From assembly GCF_907164915.1 (NCBI RefSeq), contig NC_061863.1:68005364-68069363 (forward strand): a DNA stretch of 64,000 bases. The letters run 5' to 3'. The stretch comes from Impatiens glandulifera (Eukaryota > Streptophyta > Magnoliopsida > Ericales > Balsaminaceae). How positions within the stretch are numbered: the first letter of the stretch is position 1; each line of letters begins with the position of its first letter. Positions 47,101 to 63,700 of the stretch are shown piece after piece. Below the pieces are notes generated by a model that was not told where the DNA came from, searched no databases, and saw only the letters and a list, made by a program, of their open reading frames with translations. The translations under genes were made by a program, and so were the position numbers.

Positions 47101-48110
47101 CGTCAAGTACAAAATTCGAGATAACGAATGAATGTCTTTTTTTAGGAGAAAGTTTATGGGTAGAAGTCTATGAGGCCGTATCGCTAAAACATGGGAGAAA
47201 CTCCACCCCTTCTCATTTTTACGGTAATGGTGAGCAATCAATTTCTGGAATAATACGTGACGTCCTAGTGGAAATTTGTCAAAATATTATCGGAACTTTT
47301 TTAAGATCTTTAATAAAAAAGAGAGGTTAAAGTGACATATTGTTTTTCGTCTCACATTTAATCAAATTGTTTTAAGAATTGATTTAAATAGACGTTTCTC
47401 CATCGAAGATGAGGGGAGATAGAATCTCCTCATAGATGCTCTTACCCATGTTTCGATAGATTGAGAGACTTACGACAAATTTTATTTGACCGTCTCTCCC
47501 GATTTTAAAACTAGCTATATTTCCAAATGACTCCATCCCGTTTTCCTTGGAAAGATGTGTAAAAATAAAAAAAATAAATCATCAAAATCTCATTTTTTGG
47601 TTATGAAGCTATCAATAGATGAGGTTTGACATTAACAAACTGAAAAAGAAAAGATTAATCTCGCTAGCATATGCAACATTTGTTTGAAGAATGAAAAAAT
47701 CATTTATCATATTATTCTGCATTGTGACATTGTTAAGAGCATGTGAGCTCTAATGGGATACACCAACAAAATTTGTCGTCTTCTGGTTCAAATGGATTGA
47801 ATGAAGTTCTAGCAACAACATCGCGGATGACTGAAAACCAATTTTCCTCACCATGTGGTGGACGATCTGGAAAAAAAAAAGAATTTTCGAATGAAAAAAT
47901 TATGGATACACGTCTCAAATGATTCATATTACACGCGTTTGCTTCAATCCGAAAAAAAAGCTTGTACAGAATAATAATTTTTCGATCTTATTGACATTTA
48001 AAATTCTTACGTTGTTTTTCTTATTTTTCTTTTCTAACGTTTGAACGTATTTTGCGTTTTTTAAAAATAAAATTAACCTTTTTCGAAAACAAAACAAAAA
48101 TAATATGTAT
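44190..48110 (+). mobile_element. Degenerate L1-type LINE inside the urease intron 43959-48260
   Basis: In several frames on the plus strand: endonuclease pieces (VVYGPVHYNKKP, PWCFCGDFNLV near 44877, LSDHK near 45145), a GPDGF-like HGLDGYK (45835), RT core pieces (FRPISLVTSFYKIL, ISPNQMRFVKDRQI, catalytic FSDDTL near 46540, LGLKINRKKSE), and a zinc-binding RT tail (CNICLKNE...LHCD near 47670). Many frameshifts and stops, so inactive. The 5' boundary and a target duplication were not found; the 3' end is placed near 48100 where A-rich sequence ends. Confidence 0.8.
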
Positions 48111-48839
48111 AATTAACCTTTTTCGAAATCATAATGATATGATTGTTGATGGCCATTAACAAAGTGGAATATTTATTTGTTAAATTGCACACTGTTACTC
48201 ATATTGAGTAAACATCAAAATCATTATGATATGATTGTTGATGGCAATTAATTATTTCAGGTGATGATGAGGCCTATGTTTGGAGCATTTGGTAAGGCTG
48301 GAAGTGCCAATTCAATTGCTTTCGTCAGAGTAAGGCATGTCACTCAATCTTGGTCCTTATTTTGTAACAACTTCCAAACCTGCCTGCTCTTTACAACTCT
48401 TGTTACTGAAAACTAAGAAACAGGTGGCTAAAGAAAGTGGTGTAGAAAAGGTATACCAACTGGAGAAGAGGGTGGAAGCAGTAGGGAATGTTAGGAAGGT
48501 GAACAAGCTTGATATGAAACTAAATGATGCACTTCCAAATATCACTGTTGATCCAGAAACATACACAGTCAAAGCAGATGGTGTCCCCCTCACCTGTCCC
48601 CCAGCATCAACACTTCCCCTTTCTCGCAACTACTTCCTCTTTTAGAAACGTGCACAGTCAAAGCAGATGCTGAATAAATGTTGCAAATTCTTGAGAAATT
48701 TGAAAATAAATTGAAGAGGAGATGAATGCTTTTAATAAACCAAATGCAGCATTGATTAATAAATGGTGCTTATAACTGACAGACTGACATAGAACAATGG
48801 TTTAGCAAGTTTCATTAGAGACTTGTTATTGTTGTTGTA

Positions 48840-50962
48840 CTATAGCTTTGAAGAAGTGACGGATAGTGCAAGCTTGATTAGTTCCCTTCTTAACACCTTG
48901 CCCGAAGCATTTTTTGGAAGTTGGGCAATAAACTGCACCCGTCTTACCTTCTTGTATGGAGCAACCTGAAGAAGCTAATTGTTACTTAAACAAGTGAGAA
49001 ATGAATTCAGAAGAAGGAGCACCAGACCTGTCTGCTGATGAAATTCTTAACATCTGTTTCGAGGACACACCTCCCAGGTCGTTTCACTACAAACGCCATG
49101 GGTATTTGTCCTGCTTCTTCGTCCGGGTATCTGCAAATTTAATTTATGTTGAAAAAGAAGGTCATTGTTAATTGAAGAATTAAAAAAGTTAAAACCCAAA
49201 ACCAACCAACCAACAAAATAGATAAAGAGGAGGAGGAGGGCGGAATAGACTGACGGTATAACAGCGGCATCAAGTATGTCTGGGTGGGATTGAAGCACAT
49301 TCTCAAGCTCTGCAGGGGCAACCTGCAGGATATTGGTTTTGGTTATTCAAATAACAAATTCAATATAATGTATGATAATAATAATTAACTTGCCTGGTAG
49401 CCCTTGTATTTGATCAATTCTTTGAGACGATCTGTAACATATAGGAACCCTTCACTGTCGAAATAGCATAGATCTCCTGTTCTCAACCATCCATCTGAAT
49501 CTAACGCTACAGCTGTTGCTTCTACATCACCCACATAACCTACACAATTATTATTATTATTAGGCAGTAGAAGGAGAACTAAGAAGAAGAAGAAAGAAAA
49601 TGATATTGGTTGATTGCTATTAAATATAATCGAGGCATCCAGCCAACAGCAGCATCATCATCATCATATTACCTTTCATTATAGAGGGCCCTCTCAGCCA
49701 GAGTTCCCCTCGTCTGTTGTTGGTGCCTGTTTCAGGATCCACAATCTTTGCTTCGAAGAAAGGCATAAGCTTCCCCGATGAACCCAACCTTCCGCTTTCT
49801 TCTGCCCCCACGGCCCTAATCACTCCAGCTGTCGACTCAGTCAATCCATACCCCTGTTCATCGTCATCATCATCATCAAAACTACATATAAAATTACTCC
49901 TTTTATCTTTCGCTAGCTAACCTGTGACACCTGGACTGACGGAAACTGTGCTTTGAACATTTCTATTACCGACCCAGGAACCGGAGCTCCGCCGCAGGTC
50001 ACCACCTCCAGAGACCTCATATCGAAGCTACTAACATCATCAACCTTCTTTGTCAAAGCAACTAAGATCGCCGGAACCGTCGCCAAGTGGGTTACCTTGA
50101 ATTCCTTGATCGCCATTACCATTTTCCGCAAATCAAACCTTCCTCCTGCTGTTACCAACGTCTCCCCAAATGCCACAGCTCTCAAACACTGAACAAATCC
50201 GTATACGTGAAAATACGGCACGGCTATCATATTCACCGCCGGCGAGTTCCTCGATGCCCGAGAGTTATACATTCCGTCTAACACTGATATAAAGTTCCGA
50301 TGAGTCAATTCGACGCCCTTTACTCTCCCCGTCGTTCCGGACGAGTAGAGAATAGCTGCCGTATCGGACTGAGAAATCTTCAATAAAGGACGGAAACTCG
50401 AAGCATCTGTTTCACCCGTCATCATGGAGTCAAACTCGAGTGTGTCGAGGAGAAGTGTGCCGAGTGGAAGCGGCGGCACCTTGAAAGCCGAATCAGAGGA
50501 GGCAAAGGCTATAGCCGGCTTGCATAGCTGTATTTGGTAGGAAATCTCGGATTTCGAGTTGATAGGATTCGAAGGAGAGACGATGACTCCACAGGAGAAG
50601 AGGGAGAGATAGAGAATCGGCACATAGACGGAGTTGGAAGAGAGAATGAGAGCCACATCGCCTCTGCGGAGTCCAATTCTTTGCTGGATGAAATTGGCAA
50701 GAGCGTTGGATCGGCGGACGAGTTCCGGATACGGAATGCTCCTGCGCGTGGTGGAATCGATCAGAGCTTGGTGGGGGGAGGAGGAGGAGGGAATAATCCG
50801 GTCAAGAAGTTGAAAAACGTATTCTGTGACGGAGAGAGGGGCCGTTAGAGGAGGGAGAGGCACGGCAGGTCGGAGGCTGTGGTAGATTCCTGTTTCTGAG
50901 CAGAATCCGCTAATTGGGTCGATAGAAGAAGAAGATGAGTTGATAGGGTTATCAGCCGCCAT
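48840..50962 (-). CDS. 4CLL9: 4-coumarate--CoA ligase-like 9, peroxisomal acyl-CoA ligase
   Basis: Six exons: 49922-50962, 49673-49853, 49394-49539, 49255-49322, 49028-49130 and 48840-48965; 555 codons, frame intact. An ANL-superfamily adenylating enzyme: AMP-binding [12 protein letters not shown] (206-217), CGGAP (about 327-331), [28 protein letters not shown], and C-terminal hinge and lysine loop [13 protein letters not shown] and [15 protein letters not shown]. It ends SKL, a peroxisomal targeting signal, and closely matches Arabidopsis At5g63380 rather than true 4CL. Such enzymes activate fatty or OPC-type acids to CoA esters, for example in jasmonate precursor beta-oxidation; the substrate here is inferred. 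Intron 3 starts GC (ACCAG|gcaagt), a GC-AG intron. The gene ends about 195 bp from the urease stop, tail to tail. Confidence 0.92.
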
Positions 50963-52885
50963 TTGTTCCCAAGCATCAATCTATCTATCTATCTATCTAT
51001 TTCTTCTAATACTATTACTACCCCCCATTGCTGCCAGGAACCTCAAACTGTCCGCCAGCAAAAATAGTTTTAGCCGGCCAGCTCCAAGCATTAGAGTCCA
51101 GATACTCCGGATTTTGGCTCCACCTTCTATTTGAATTCGGTCTCGGCAGTGCACCAAACCACATTCATTGGGATCATTTACATCTTTAGATTCGTGATTT
51201 GTTGGTTTGTGGGTTAAAATTTTTTGAACGGTTTATTAGAAAAACAAAATTAAAATAAAATTAAAAATAATATATATATATATATGTATATATATAATTA
51301 AAATTTAATTACTATACTCTGACTAATTAAGTTATATAATTTTAAATTTAACTAAATACTTTTATAAACATGGGACATTGTTTTTATTATTATTATTAAT
51401 TTTTTATAAGTTTTGCTTTATTAATTTTAGAGAATTCTATTTTTAATGTGAGTTAATTGTTAGTTATATAAATTATATATTAATATACAAAATTATAAAT
51501 ATGAATTAATCATCTTAAATGATTTAGTAGTTAAAGATTTAAATCTCTATAGGTGAAAATTTTAAACTATTATAAATAAACAATGGTGATTAAATATATA
51601 AATAAGAATGTTGATTCGTGGAGTGAAAGTAAAAAATTGATAATGATGAGATGATTAGATGTAAGATGTTTGAAGTGACATCACTTTAATGAGAGTTTTC
51701 GATAATATTGATGATTAAATATGTGAATGAGATATTGGTTGATCGAAGTGAAGGTAAGAGACCGGTAATGTTAAGATAGTTTGATGCAAAATGATCAAAG
51801 TGAGGTCAATTTGATTAACTGGAAAATTAACAAATTTTTTCTCTTATTTTTTCTTCATATTTTATCATTTTTTCAACTAGTAATGTAGTGAAATGTTATT
51901 CACTCCTCTCATCACTCCTCAATATGATTATAAAAGAAAAAAAATATATAACATTATAATTATAATTATAATAATGAAAGAATATGAGAGAAAAAATGCA
52001 TCACAACACACGTAAATGAGATTCATAAGAAATTGATTGATTCCTGAATATCTGTAATCAAATTAATATGTAAATCAATATGCTGGAATCAAACTTATCA
52101 ACCAAACACCCCAATTTATTTTCTTTCTCATTATTGAGTACAAAAATCATGCACCCAATCATCTTCTAAATAGATAAAAAGGATTGATATCTTAAAATTC
52201 TTTTTCCTATTAAATTTTAACATATCATTCTCTACACATTTTTTTTTGTTTAATATTAATTCCATTCCTTATCATTATTAATATATTCTGCTTATAAAAT
52301 ATATATATATATATATATATCCATATATTATTGCAACAGTGCATTAACTTTTTTGTATGAGCAAATACTTGTTGAACATACTGAAGTACATAAATAAAAA
52401 TAATAGGTTTGCTTGGATCAAAATTGTCACATAATATAATATAATATAAAATGAAAATAATAGGTTTGCTTGGTTCAAAATTGTCACATAATTATAGTTG
52501 GGAGCTGTAAATCCACATTATAATTATATTGTGAGCTTAAAATTTATCAGTTATGTGAGTAAAATCAACGTTATAATGTTAAGTGGGAGAGGGAACCCAT
52601 AAATTCCGATATGGTAATCAAGTTACATTCCTTAACCATTAGATCATTACAGAATCCAAGCAATTTTTTTTTTCCCAAAATCCTAAATAGATTATGCTAG
52701 TGAAAGGAGGAAGGACTACGGGAATTTAGGAAAGCGTGTAGAGGTTTGTGGAAATTCTACCCATATATTATAACATTTATGTTGGCCTTGTTTGACTGGT
52801 ACATGGTGTTACAAAGATAAAGAAGATTGCAGCACAACTCTTTTTCTCTTTTTTTCTTTTTTTCTTGTGAAGAAGAAGAACAAAA
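50963..52885. other. 4CLL9 upstream region, AT-rich, no gene
   Basis: Begins with an (ATCT)n run at 50979-51000 in the presumed 5' UTR. The rest is AT-rich, with TA runs near 51271-51295 and 52303-52320 and a short direct repeat around AATAGGTTTGCTTGG (52402 and 52457). Confidence 0.45.
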
Positions 52886-52953
52886 ACTAAACTAAACTAA
52901 ACTAAACTAAACTAAACTAAACTAAACTAAACTAAACTAAACTAAACTAAACT
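52886..52953. repeat. (ACTAA)n microsatellite
   Basis: At least 13 tandem ACTAA units, uninterrupted. Confidence 0.95.
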
Positions 52954-52962
52954 GTTCAACCA

Positions 52963-53064
52963 GGCTCTTCCTTCTATTTTACCACCCCATTATAACGTTC
53001 AAGCAGGTAAGAAGGCTCTTCCTTCTATTTTACCACCCCATTATAACGTTCAAGCAGGTAAGAA
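52963..53064. repeat. 51-bp tandem duplication
   Basis: Two nearly identical 51-bp copies (52963-53013 and 53014-53064) starting GGCTCTTCCTTC. On the minus strand each encodes the end of the protein-like fragment at 53025-53133, so the duplication repeats a putative C-terminus. Confidence 0.9.
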
Positions 53065-54246
53065 GTCTCATGATCAGCCCAGGTCTTCACAATTATGCCC
53101 AGATCCCTCCCTTGCAAGAACTTCTCACCTTTCCTGTTACTAATAACAATAAAAAATGAGTAACAATAAAAAATGAAAAGATTATATATATAAGACTTAA
53201 CAGGGACACTGCTTCCCTTTCAGATATGTACAAATTCTGTTTGCACATTACAGCCAGCCATCCATAAAAACAACAATGGTGGTCAAATCTGTCCCATTTT
53301 CTGCACTATTAATAAAGTTAGCAGATCGCACCTTACCACCTTTGAGTCACGATTAATGAGGTCTAGCTCCAGCACTTAAATAAAACGTGCAAAGATGTTA
53401 GGCAAAAGCTTACAGCATAAGTGCACCTAGGTTTAGATTGAACTGAAGAAGTGATTTCTTCCCGCATGGTTGATTCTTAATCATTTTCATAAAGCTTAAA
53501 AGGAAGAACCGAGATTTCAAGGGCTTATCTTCAAATTTTAGGTAGCAAATACAAGTATGTTGTTGGATGAAACTGTCCTCAAAAACTCACTCAAACATTG
53601 AGGATGTCATTTTATGATTTCCAACATGAACCATATAGCTTCATGGAACTAACTTGTTGGGAACTGATTTTATATGACAGATCGTATATTCAGTTTTCAA
53701 AGGATATATTCATACCATTTAATCTTGTTAGTCACTCTAATTGGAATCTGATAAAATTAACCAAACTTATTGACCAATAGCTTAATTAACCAACATGTTT
53801 CTATCACATTCTACTCTTGTGTCCCCACTATAAATAACCTCCAAAAAAGAAACACCTAGCAATAAGTCACATTACATATGCAGCATTCTAAACATGCAAA
53901 CTTCTCCTATTGACTGAAGTATCCCTTCTTCATGGAATCCTTCAACAGGAGTATACATCTCACCCACCCTACCCCCGTTCACAATGTGACAGATGTCAAA
54001 TGTCATTATTATCATTATTTTTAATCAAATAAATACTAAACCCTAAATCCCAAATACATTATTATAACACATATATCTTTAATGTGATAAGTCTTAGGTT
54101 TAATGTCTAAGTAAATGAAATTTATGGAACATTGAGAATAGTGAGATACCTTTACCAAACTTGAAGGGGGATAAAACCAGTTCTGAACAACGAAACATAG
54201 TTGGATAATCTATATATCCAGTTCCTGCAGGTGTGACCTCTTCAAC
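53025..54246 (-). pseudogene. Unidentified protein-like fragments (possible gene remnant)
   Basis: Two stretches look like coding exons on the minus strand. 53025-53133, preceded by an acceptor-like AACAG, reads KGEKFLQGRDLGIIVK, then TWADHETSYLLERYNGVVK and a stop. About 54158-54246, preceded by CTGCAG, reads VEEVTPAGTGYIDYPTMFRC and onward. I do not recognise the family and cannot join the two in a credible model. They could be exons of a decayed gene, a transposon piece, or chance. Sequence between them is AT-rich. Confidence 0.25.
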
Positions 54247-55659
54247 CTGCTTGCTCTGTTACTGCAGAGACATCCCCACAAATGTCATAACTTATGTAGC
54301 TATCAAAAGTTCAATTTTCTCATAGGAAAAAACTGTGAAGGAACAAAGAAAAAACTTAAGCAGATGTGCGGAGTAAATAGTTTTAGATTTGTTCCAATAT
54401 GATTTGAAAATGTCAGAGAACTCAAAAAACTAAGTCGCACTAGATCCTCAGAATAAGGGAACATGATCAACTTTATAATGATGAATATACCAAGCCTCCA
54501 AACAAACAATACCAAATTTCCAGACAGTTTCACAGGCAATTCTTATTGGTATCTCATTTGTCATAATACGATTAGTTAGAATACAATTCAAATGAAAAGA
54601 GTTCTCCTTGTGGATATAAGGTCATAATGCAAGTTCCGTGAATTTCCAACTTTTGTTATGCATTAAAGTGCCGCGCACAAGTACAGTTAGGTATTTAACA
54701 CCCAAATGCATCAATATGCAGCTAACATGACAGATATTGATTCAAGTTCAATCTAACACTCCATAAAATTTATGGTGAATCCATAGTTCTGTAGCAAAAG
54801 GTGCCTAGAATGCTGTCTATACTATGAAGGCAACTGACTATATGTAAGACCACTCCTATCAAGAAGAATATTTCAGGGTCATATGCTGATGACTCATAGA
54901 TCAAAAATATCAACAAACATGGAAAAAACACCTTAAAAAATGGTCTTACTCTTCTCAGAATCAAATTTCCGCTCATCAAAAGAGCAAAAGAAATGAACAA
55001 CTAAAAAATATGATTTGTCTCTCAAACTTATGAACAGTAGCATGTCTTCCAAGAAGACAAATTACCAAGAATAGAAGGCACAACTCCATGTAACATTTCA
55101 AGCAAGTTCAATACTGCATCAATAAATATATCCCTTAGTTCACATGCCAGATTTAGCAGATTACCTTGTGCTAAACCTTGTCAAATTTCACCTTCAACGA
55201 AAGATAGGAAAGTCTCCTTTGCTTTACACCGCCAACTCTTGCAAACACAATACAAGAATCAAAAAGTATAAAACTACTGACCATTAATCCATATTGTTTA
55301 GGTATTTAAACCAAATTCTGAATATTTCAACAAAACAAAATGTTACAATGTTCCATATAAAATATGTTACATAGGCAAGTTGCTTCATAGATGTAAAGCC
55401 AATGTGCCACACCTTGCAGTACAAGAAGAGTCATAGATGGATTTCTATATTAATGGAAAGGCTGGCTTGAAATGTAGTGGCAAAAAGATTTCACTTCACC
55501 AAGTTTATCAAGATTACCGGCCACAAAATAGCGTGAATGGCTTGACAAACAATTGCACTTCTTCCTTTCAGTGGACAGCTCTCACCTCGACCAACAAACA
55601 AGTCAAATTAATAAGGCAATAAAGCAAAACAAGGAGAACAAAACCCTAAATTTGCCTTC
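54247..55659. other. Spacer downstream of CDKG2, no gene recognised
   Basis: Moderately AT-rich, no good open frame on either strand. The part nearest 55660 is the 3' UTR of CDKG2. Confidence 0.4.
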
Positions 55660-59509
<3,850 letters not shown>

Positions 59510-60028
59510 AAATAGAGACCCTAACACTACACTCCTGTGAAAGAGAAGTCTGCCGCTTGCTTAGCTGATTTAGAAACCTAATAAAAAAAGAATGACAATA
59601 GCTCACGAAATGAATCGTAGAGCTGAAAGAATTCTAAAAAATAAAACCCAAGATCTGGGAACAAAAGATGTGGTAAAATAAATAAATAAATAATGAAGCG
59701 GCCATCAGAAGAAGAGCAGATAAGAAGAAAAGAAGACAAACCCTCAACCGGTAACCCCTCAATAGATGTTGCGGCTCCAAAACCTCGATGAGTAAGAAGG
59801 GGGAGTTTGGACGCAGCTCAGAGCCTCAGATAGAAAGCAGTGCTCAGAAGAAGAAGTCCAACAACCGCAACAACAACACCAACAACAATAACGTGGAACC
59901 AATTTATAGTTTACCCAATCTTTTAAATAATTTTTTCTATTCTAACCACCTTTTCATTCAATTTCCTAAATTATTGACGTTTTTCTCCCTCTAAATTATT
60001 AATTATCTTTTTAATTACCTATTTTTAA
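59510..60028. other. CDKG2 5' UTR and promoter
   Basis: Contains AAATAAATAAATAA near 59680 and a CAACAACACCAACAACAA run near 59865-59890. The long-TIR element at 60029 sits about 520 bp upstream of the CDKG2 start codon and so may border or replace promoter sequence. Confidence 0.45.
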
Positions 60029-61250
60029 GGGAAATTTGAAGAAATGACCTAAAAAATAGGGTTATTTGTGGTCACTTGATAACTTTATTTGCTCTAGTGG
60101 TTACTTTTATTTTTTGGACGAAATTACCCTCTTCGCGTAACTTCGAATATTTTTTATATAAATATTTAATTTTTTTCATTTCGTCATTTTATTTCTCTCT
60201 CTTCTCTCTTTTCTCGGCGACGGCACTACGGCAGCGAAACCACGGCGAAACTCTAAACCTAAACGAACACATTATACTGATCGACGACAAAAACACATTC
60301 TAATATCAGGTGATTGAATCAATTTATTTTTTATTTTCATTATATTCATCTTCAAACTTAAACCATTAGATTTTCTTATTATTCATCTTATTGTTCATCG
60401 TGCTTGTTCATCTTGTCGATGATGAAGTTGTTGATGCTCTAATTCGGTTCCGTTGCAGGGAAGATTCATTTGATTCTCGCGACTTCATGTTTCGCGAAGA
60501 GCTTCACGTTTTGCAAAGGGTTTCACGTTTCGCGAAGGTCCATCGTGTTACGCGAAGCGGCACGGTCGGCACGCAAAACGACACGGTCGGTACGCGAAGC
60601 GACACGGTCATCACGCGAAGGGCTTCGCATTTCGTGTGACGCGAAGCACTTAGCGAAACGCGAATCACTTAGCGAAACGCGAAGTACTTCGCGAAACGTG
60701 AAGCGATAAGTGAATCTTCCCTGAAACGAAACTCATATCGACGAGATTATCTACAAATGTCATCATCGACAATATGAACAACGATAGTAAAACCAATATT
60801 AACCAATATGAATAAAAAGAACAGCTTAAATCGATTTTGAAGAAAAATATAAATTTATTTAGGGTTTTCAAATGAAGATAAATCGATTTAGAGTTAGGGT
60901 TTTCAAATGAAGATAAATCGATTTAGGGTTAGGGTTTGAAATGAAGATAAATCGATTTAGAGTTAGAGTTTTCTTATCTGTATGATGTGTTCCCCGCCGC
61001 CGTAGTAGTCGCCGACGTCACCGTTAAAGAGAGAACAAGAGTATAGAGAGAAGAGAGAGAAAGGAAATGAAAAAATCTGAGTATTTATACAAAACCCAAA
61101 TTCACTTCGCGAAACGTGAAATCATTCGCGTTACGCGAAAAGGGTAATTTCGTCCTAAAAAAATTAAAGTGACCACCAGAGCAAATTAAGTTATCAAGTG
61201 ACCATGATGTCAAATACCCCAATCTTTAGAGTCATTTCGTCAAATTTCCC
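60029..61250. mobile_element. Second long-TIR MULE-family copy, no captured gene
   Basis: The ends are inverted: GGGAAATTTGA...GAAATGACC on the left, its complement ending TCAAATTTCCC on the right. Inside come the same landmarks as the 8801-11570 element: GTGGTCAC-type block, GACGAAATTACCC, CT-rich stretch, GGCGACGGC, telomere-like repeats, and a core of GCGAA repeats at about 60470-60720. The 9-mers outside the ends (TATTTTTAA and ATCTTCCAC) do not match, so the duplication was lost or the ends recombined. No coding. Confidence 0.82.
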
Positions 61251-61574
61251 ATCTTCCACACTAAATCCACTAATTACTTTATTTTATAAATATAAATATA
61301 TATAACTAAAATTAATAATATATATTAAATAAAATACATTACATAAATATTAAAATATAATATATATATATATAAACCGTTGAACCAACATGTAGCGACT
61401 TGCCTAGATATCGTATTTCCCACTCCGTCCGTCGATCAAACCAAAAATTCTCTTCTCAAAGATCATACGGTGCTTCAATGACAAGATAGGGAGTTTGTAG
61501 ATTTTTGTGAAAGGAATACTATTATCATGTTATTGCTGAAAAGAAAAATTGAATTCCCATCCACACTATAACTA

Positions 61575-61634
<60 letters not shown>

Positions 61635-62789
61635 TAACATAGAATTAAAATTAAACATTATAATTTAAATAAATATTATATACTAAAATAACTCATATAT
61701 TAAATTAAAATTAAAATAACACATATATTTTATTTTTACTTAATTTTATAAATATAATATATATAATTAAAATTAAACCTTATAAATTAAATAATTCAAA
61801 TAAATATTATAAACTAAAATAAAACATTATACACTAAATAAAATAAATTACATAAAATTTTAATATTATATATTAAAATAAAATATATTATATTATATAA
61901 ATATTAAAATAATACATATATTACATAAATATTAAAATAATAATTATATTTTACGTAAATGTGTAAAATATTAAATATTTTAAAGTTTATATAATTTATT
62001 TTATTTTAAGGTTTTTTAAATTGATTATTTTTATAAATATTTTAAAGTTTAGGTAATTTATTTTAAAGTTTTATTTATTTTATTTTATTTTAGGTTTATG
62101 TTATATACTTTAGTTTAGTTTATAATATTTATTTTAATTATTTAATTTAGTATATTTAGTTTTAATTATATATATTATATTTATAAAATTAATTACAAAT
62201 AAAATATATGTATTATTTTAATATTTATGTAATATATGTGTTATTTTAATATTTATATAATATAATATATTTTATTTTAATATATAATATTAATGGTTTT
62301 ATGTAATATATTTTATTTTAGTTTATAATATTATTCTAAATTATTTAATTTTTAATGTTTATTTTTAATTATATATTATATTTATAAAATTAAGTAAAAA
62401 TAATATATATATATATTTATAAAATAGAGTAATTAGTAGAATAATGTGGAAGATGTGTAATTAAAAAGATATTTAATGATTTAGAGAGAGATAGGTAGGT
62501 AATTTAGGAAAGTGAAGAGAAAGGTGGATAGTTTAGAAAAAAAATTTGAAAGATGGATAGAACAAGAATTTGTTCCAACAACTAGTCTTGTCTTTTTTTT
62601 TCACCCCACCCAAATATAATGTCAAAATAAACATTGGTATATAATTAAATTAAATTATACTGTATTTAATAGTTTAAAATTGAGCCTATATATCTATTTA
62701 TCCCCTAATCATTCCTTTCCTTTTTAAGTGCAGCTGATAAATTTGTATTTATCTAACTAAATTTTAATCAATTTTATTTCTTCATTTTA
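61251..62789. other. AT-rich intergenic stretch
   Basis: No gene. A (TA)n run occupies about 61579-61630, and A/T-only mosaics fill 61640-62420. Confidence 0.45.
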
Positions 62790-63700
62790 AGAGTCCTCAT
62801 TAGTTTCTACTTCTTTCTCTTCCTCCATATTTTACTCTTTGTTTTTGGACTCCTTTTTTTTCCTGATTTTTTTGCTTCTTGGCCTTTTAGTATCTTCTGC
62901 TCTTCTTCTATAGCTTTAACACATTTCGTGCTGGGATGTTGGAAAATATTGTAGAATGCACAATTGTTTAGTCTCCACTCATAAGTGATTCTCATGATAT
63001 TAAATTTTCCTTTCATGTCGACCACTATCATATTATTCGGCAATGTGCTACGATGATTCAACTTTATGTTAATTCAAGCAAAGAATCGATGCTCTCCTCC
63101 TTCTATTATTGGGTCAATGTATAATAGTTTTCTCAATAACCCTGTAAAATGACTAATGACTTCTGTTTTGTACATGTGTGTATGGATATTCTAAAGCTTG
63201 AACCATATTAGTGTTTTGAGTTTACTTAAAATGTTCAAATCTTCATATCATCTTTCTAACTTCGTGCAGTTGAATACAATGTAATCCAATGTAAGTATGC
63301 CCATTTTCTATAATTTCATCTAGATTTGACCCATTCTTTAATTGAAGAAAAGATCATAGATATTTGTAGATATCATTTCTAGCCCCTTTTCCTTCCACTG
63401 TTTCATTAAGGCTTATTTAGTGATTGTGAATGATACTCTGTTTTTTCCAATATAATTCTCTACCATAATATTTTCTCATTCTTTTATGCATTTTTCTTCT
63501 ACTTCATTGGGTAGTTTAAATTCAAAAGGAGAATTAAGTATCTCCGCTTTTATTTTAACATCCCCAAAAAGATTTTTCCTTTGTAGCCATGGTCTTCAGC
63601 TTTCTTTCCTGCATTTTTATTTTATATCTTATTTGCTTTCCAGGTAGAGTTGATCCTGATTGTATAGGTCTTCGATTTAGGGGTTTTCATCAACTCTCTC
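62790..63700 (-). mobile_element. LINE ORF1 relic (DUF4283 and zinc-knuckle region)
   Basis: On the minus strand a frame at 62807-63061 has YEWRLNNCAFYNIFQHPSTKC, matching the plant LINE ORF1 pattern YEWxPxxCxxCxxxGHxxxxC, with the second Cys changed to Tyr. Further upstream, near 63170-63215, IWFKL*NIHTHM matches the DUF4283 motif VWxKLxNIPxxxW with a stop. The tail is Lys-rich. It is decayed and lacks ORF2 in the window. Confidence 0.55.

Noticed and set aside
60029..61250. A 9-bp target duplication for the second long-TIR element
   Set aside because: The 9-mers outside the ends do not match, and shifting by a few bases does not help.
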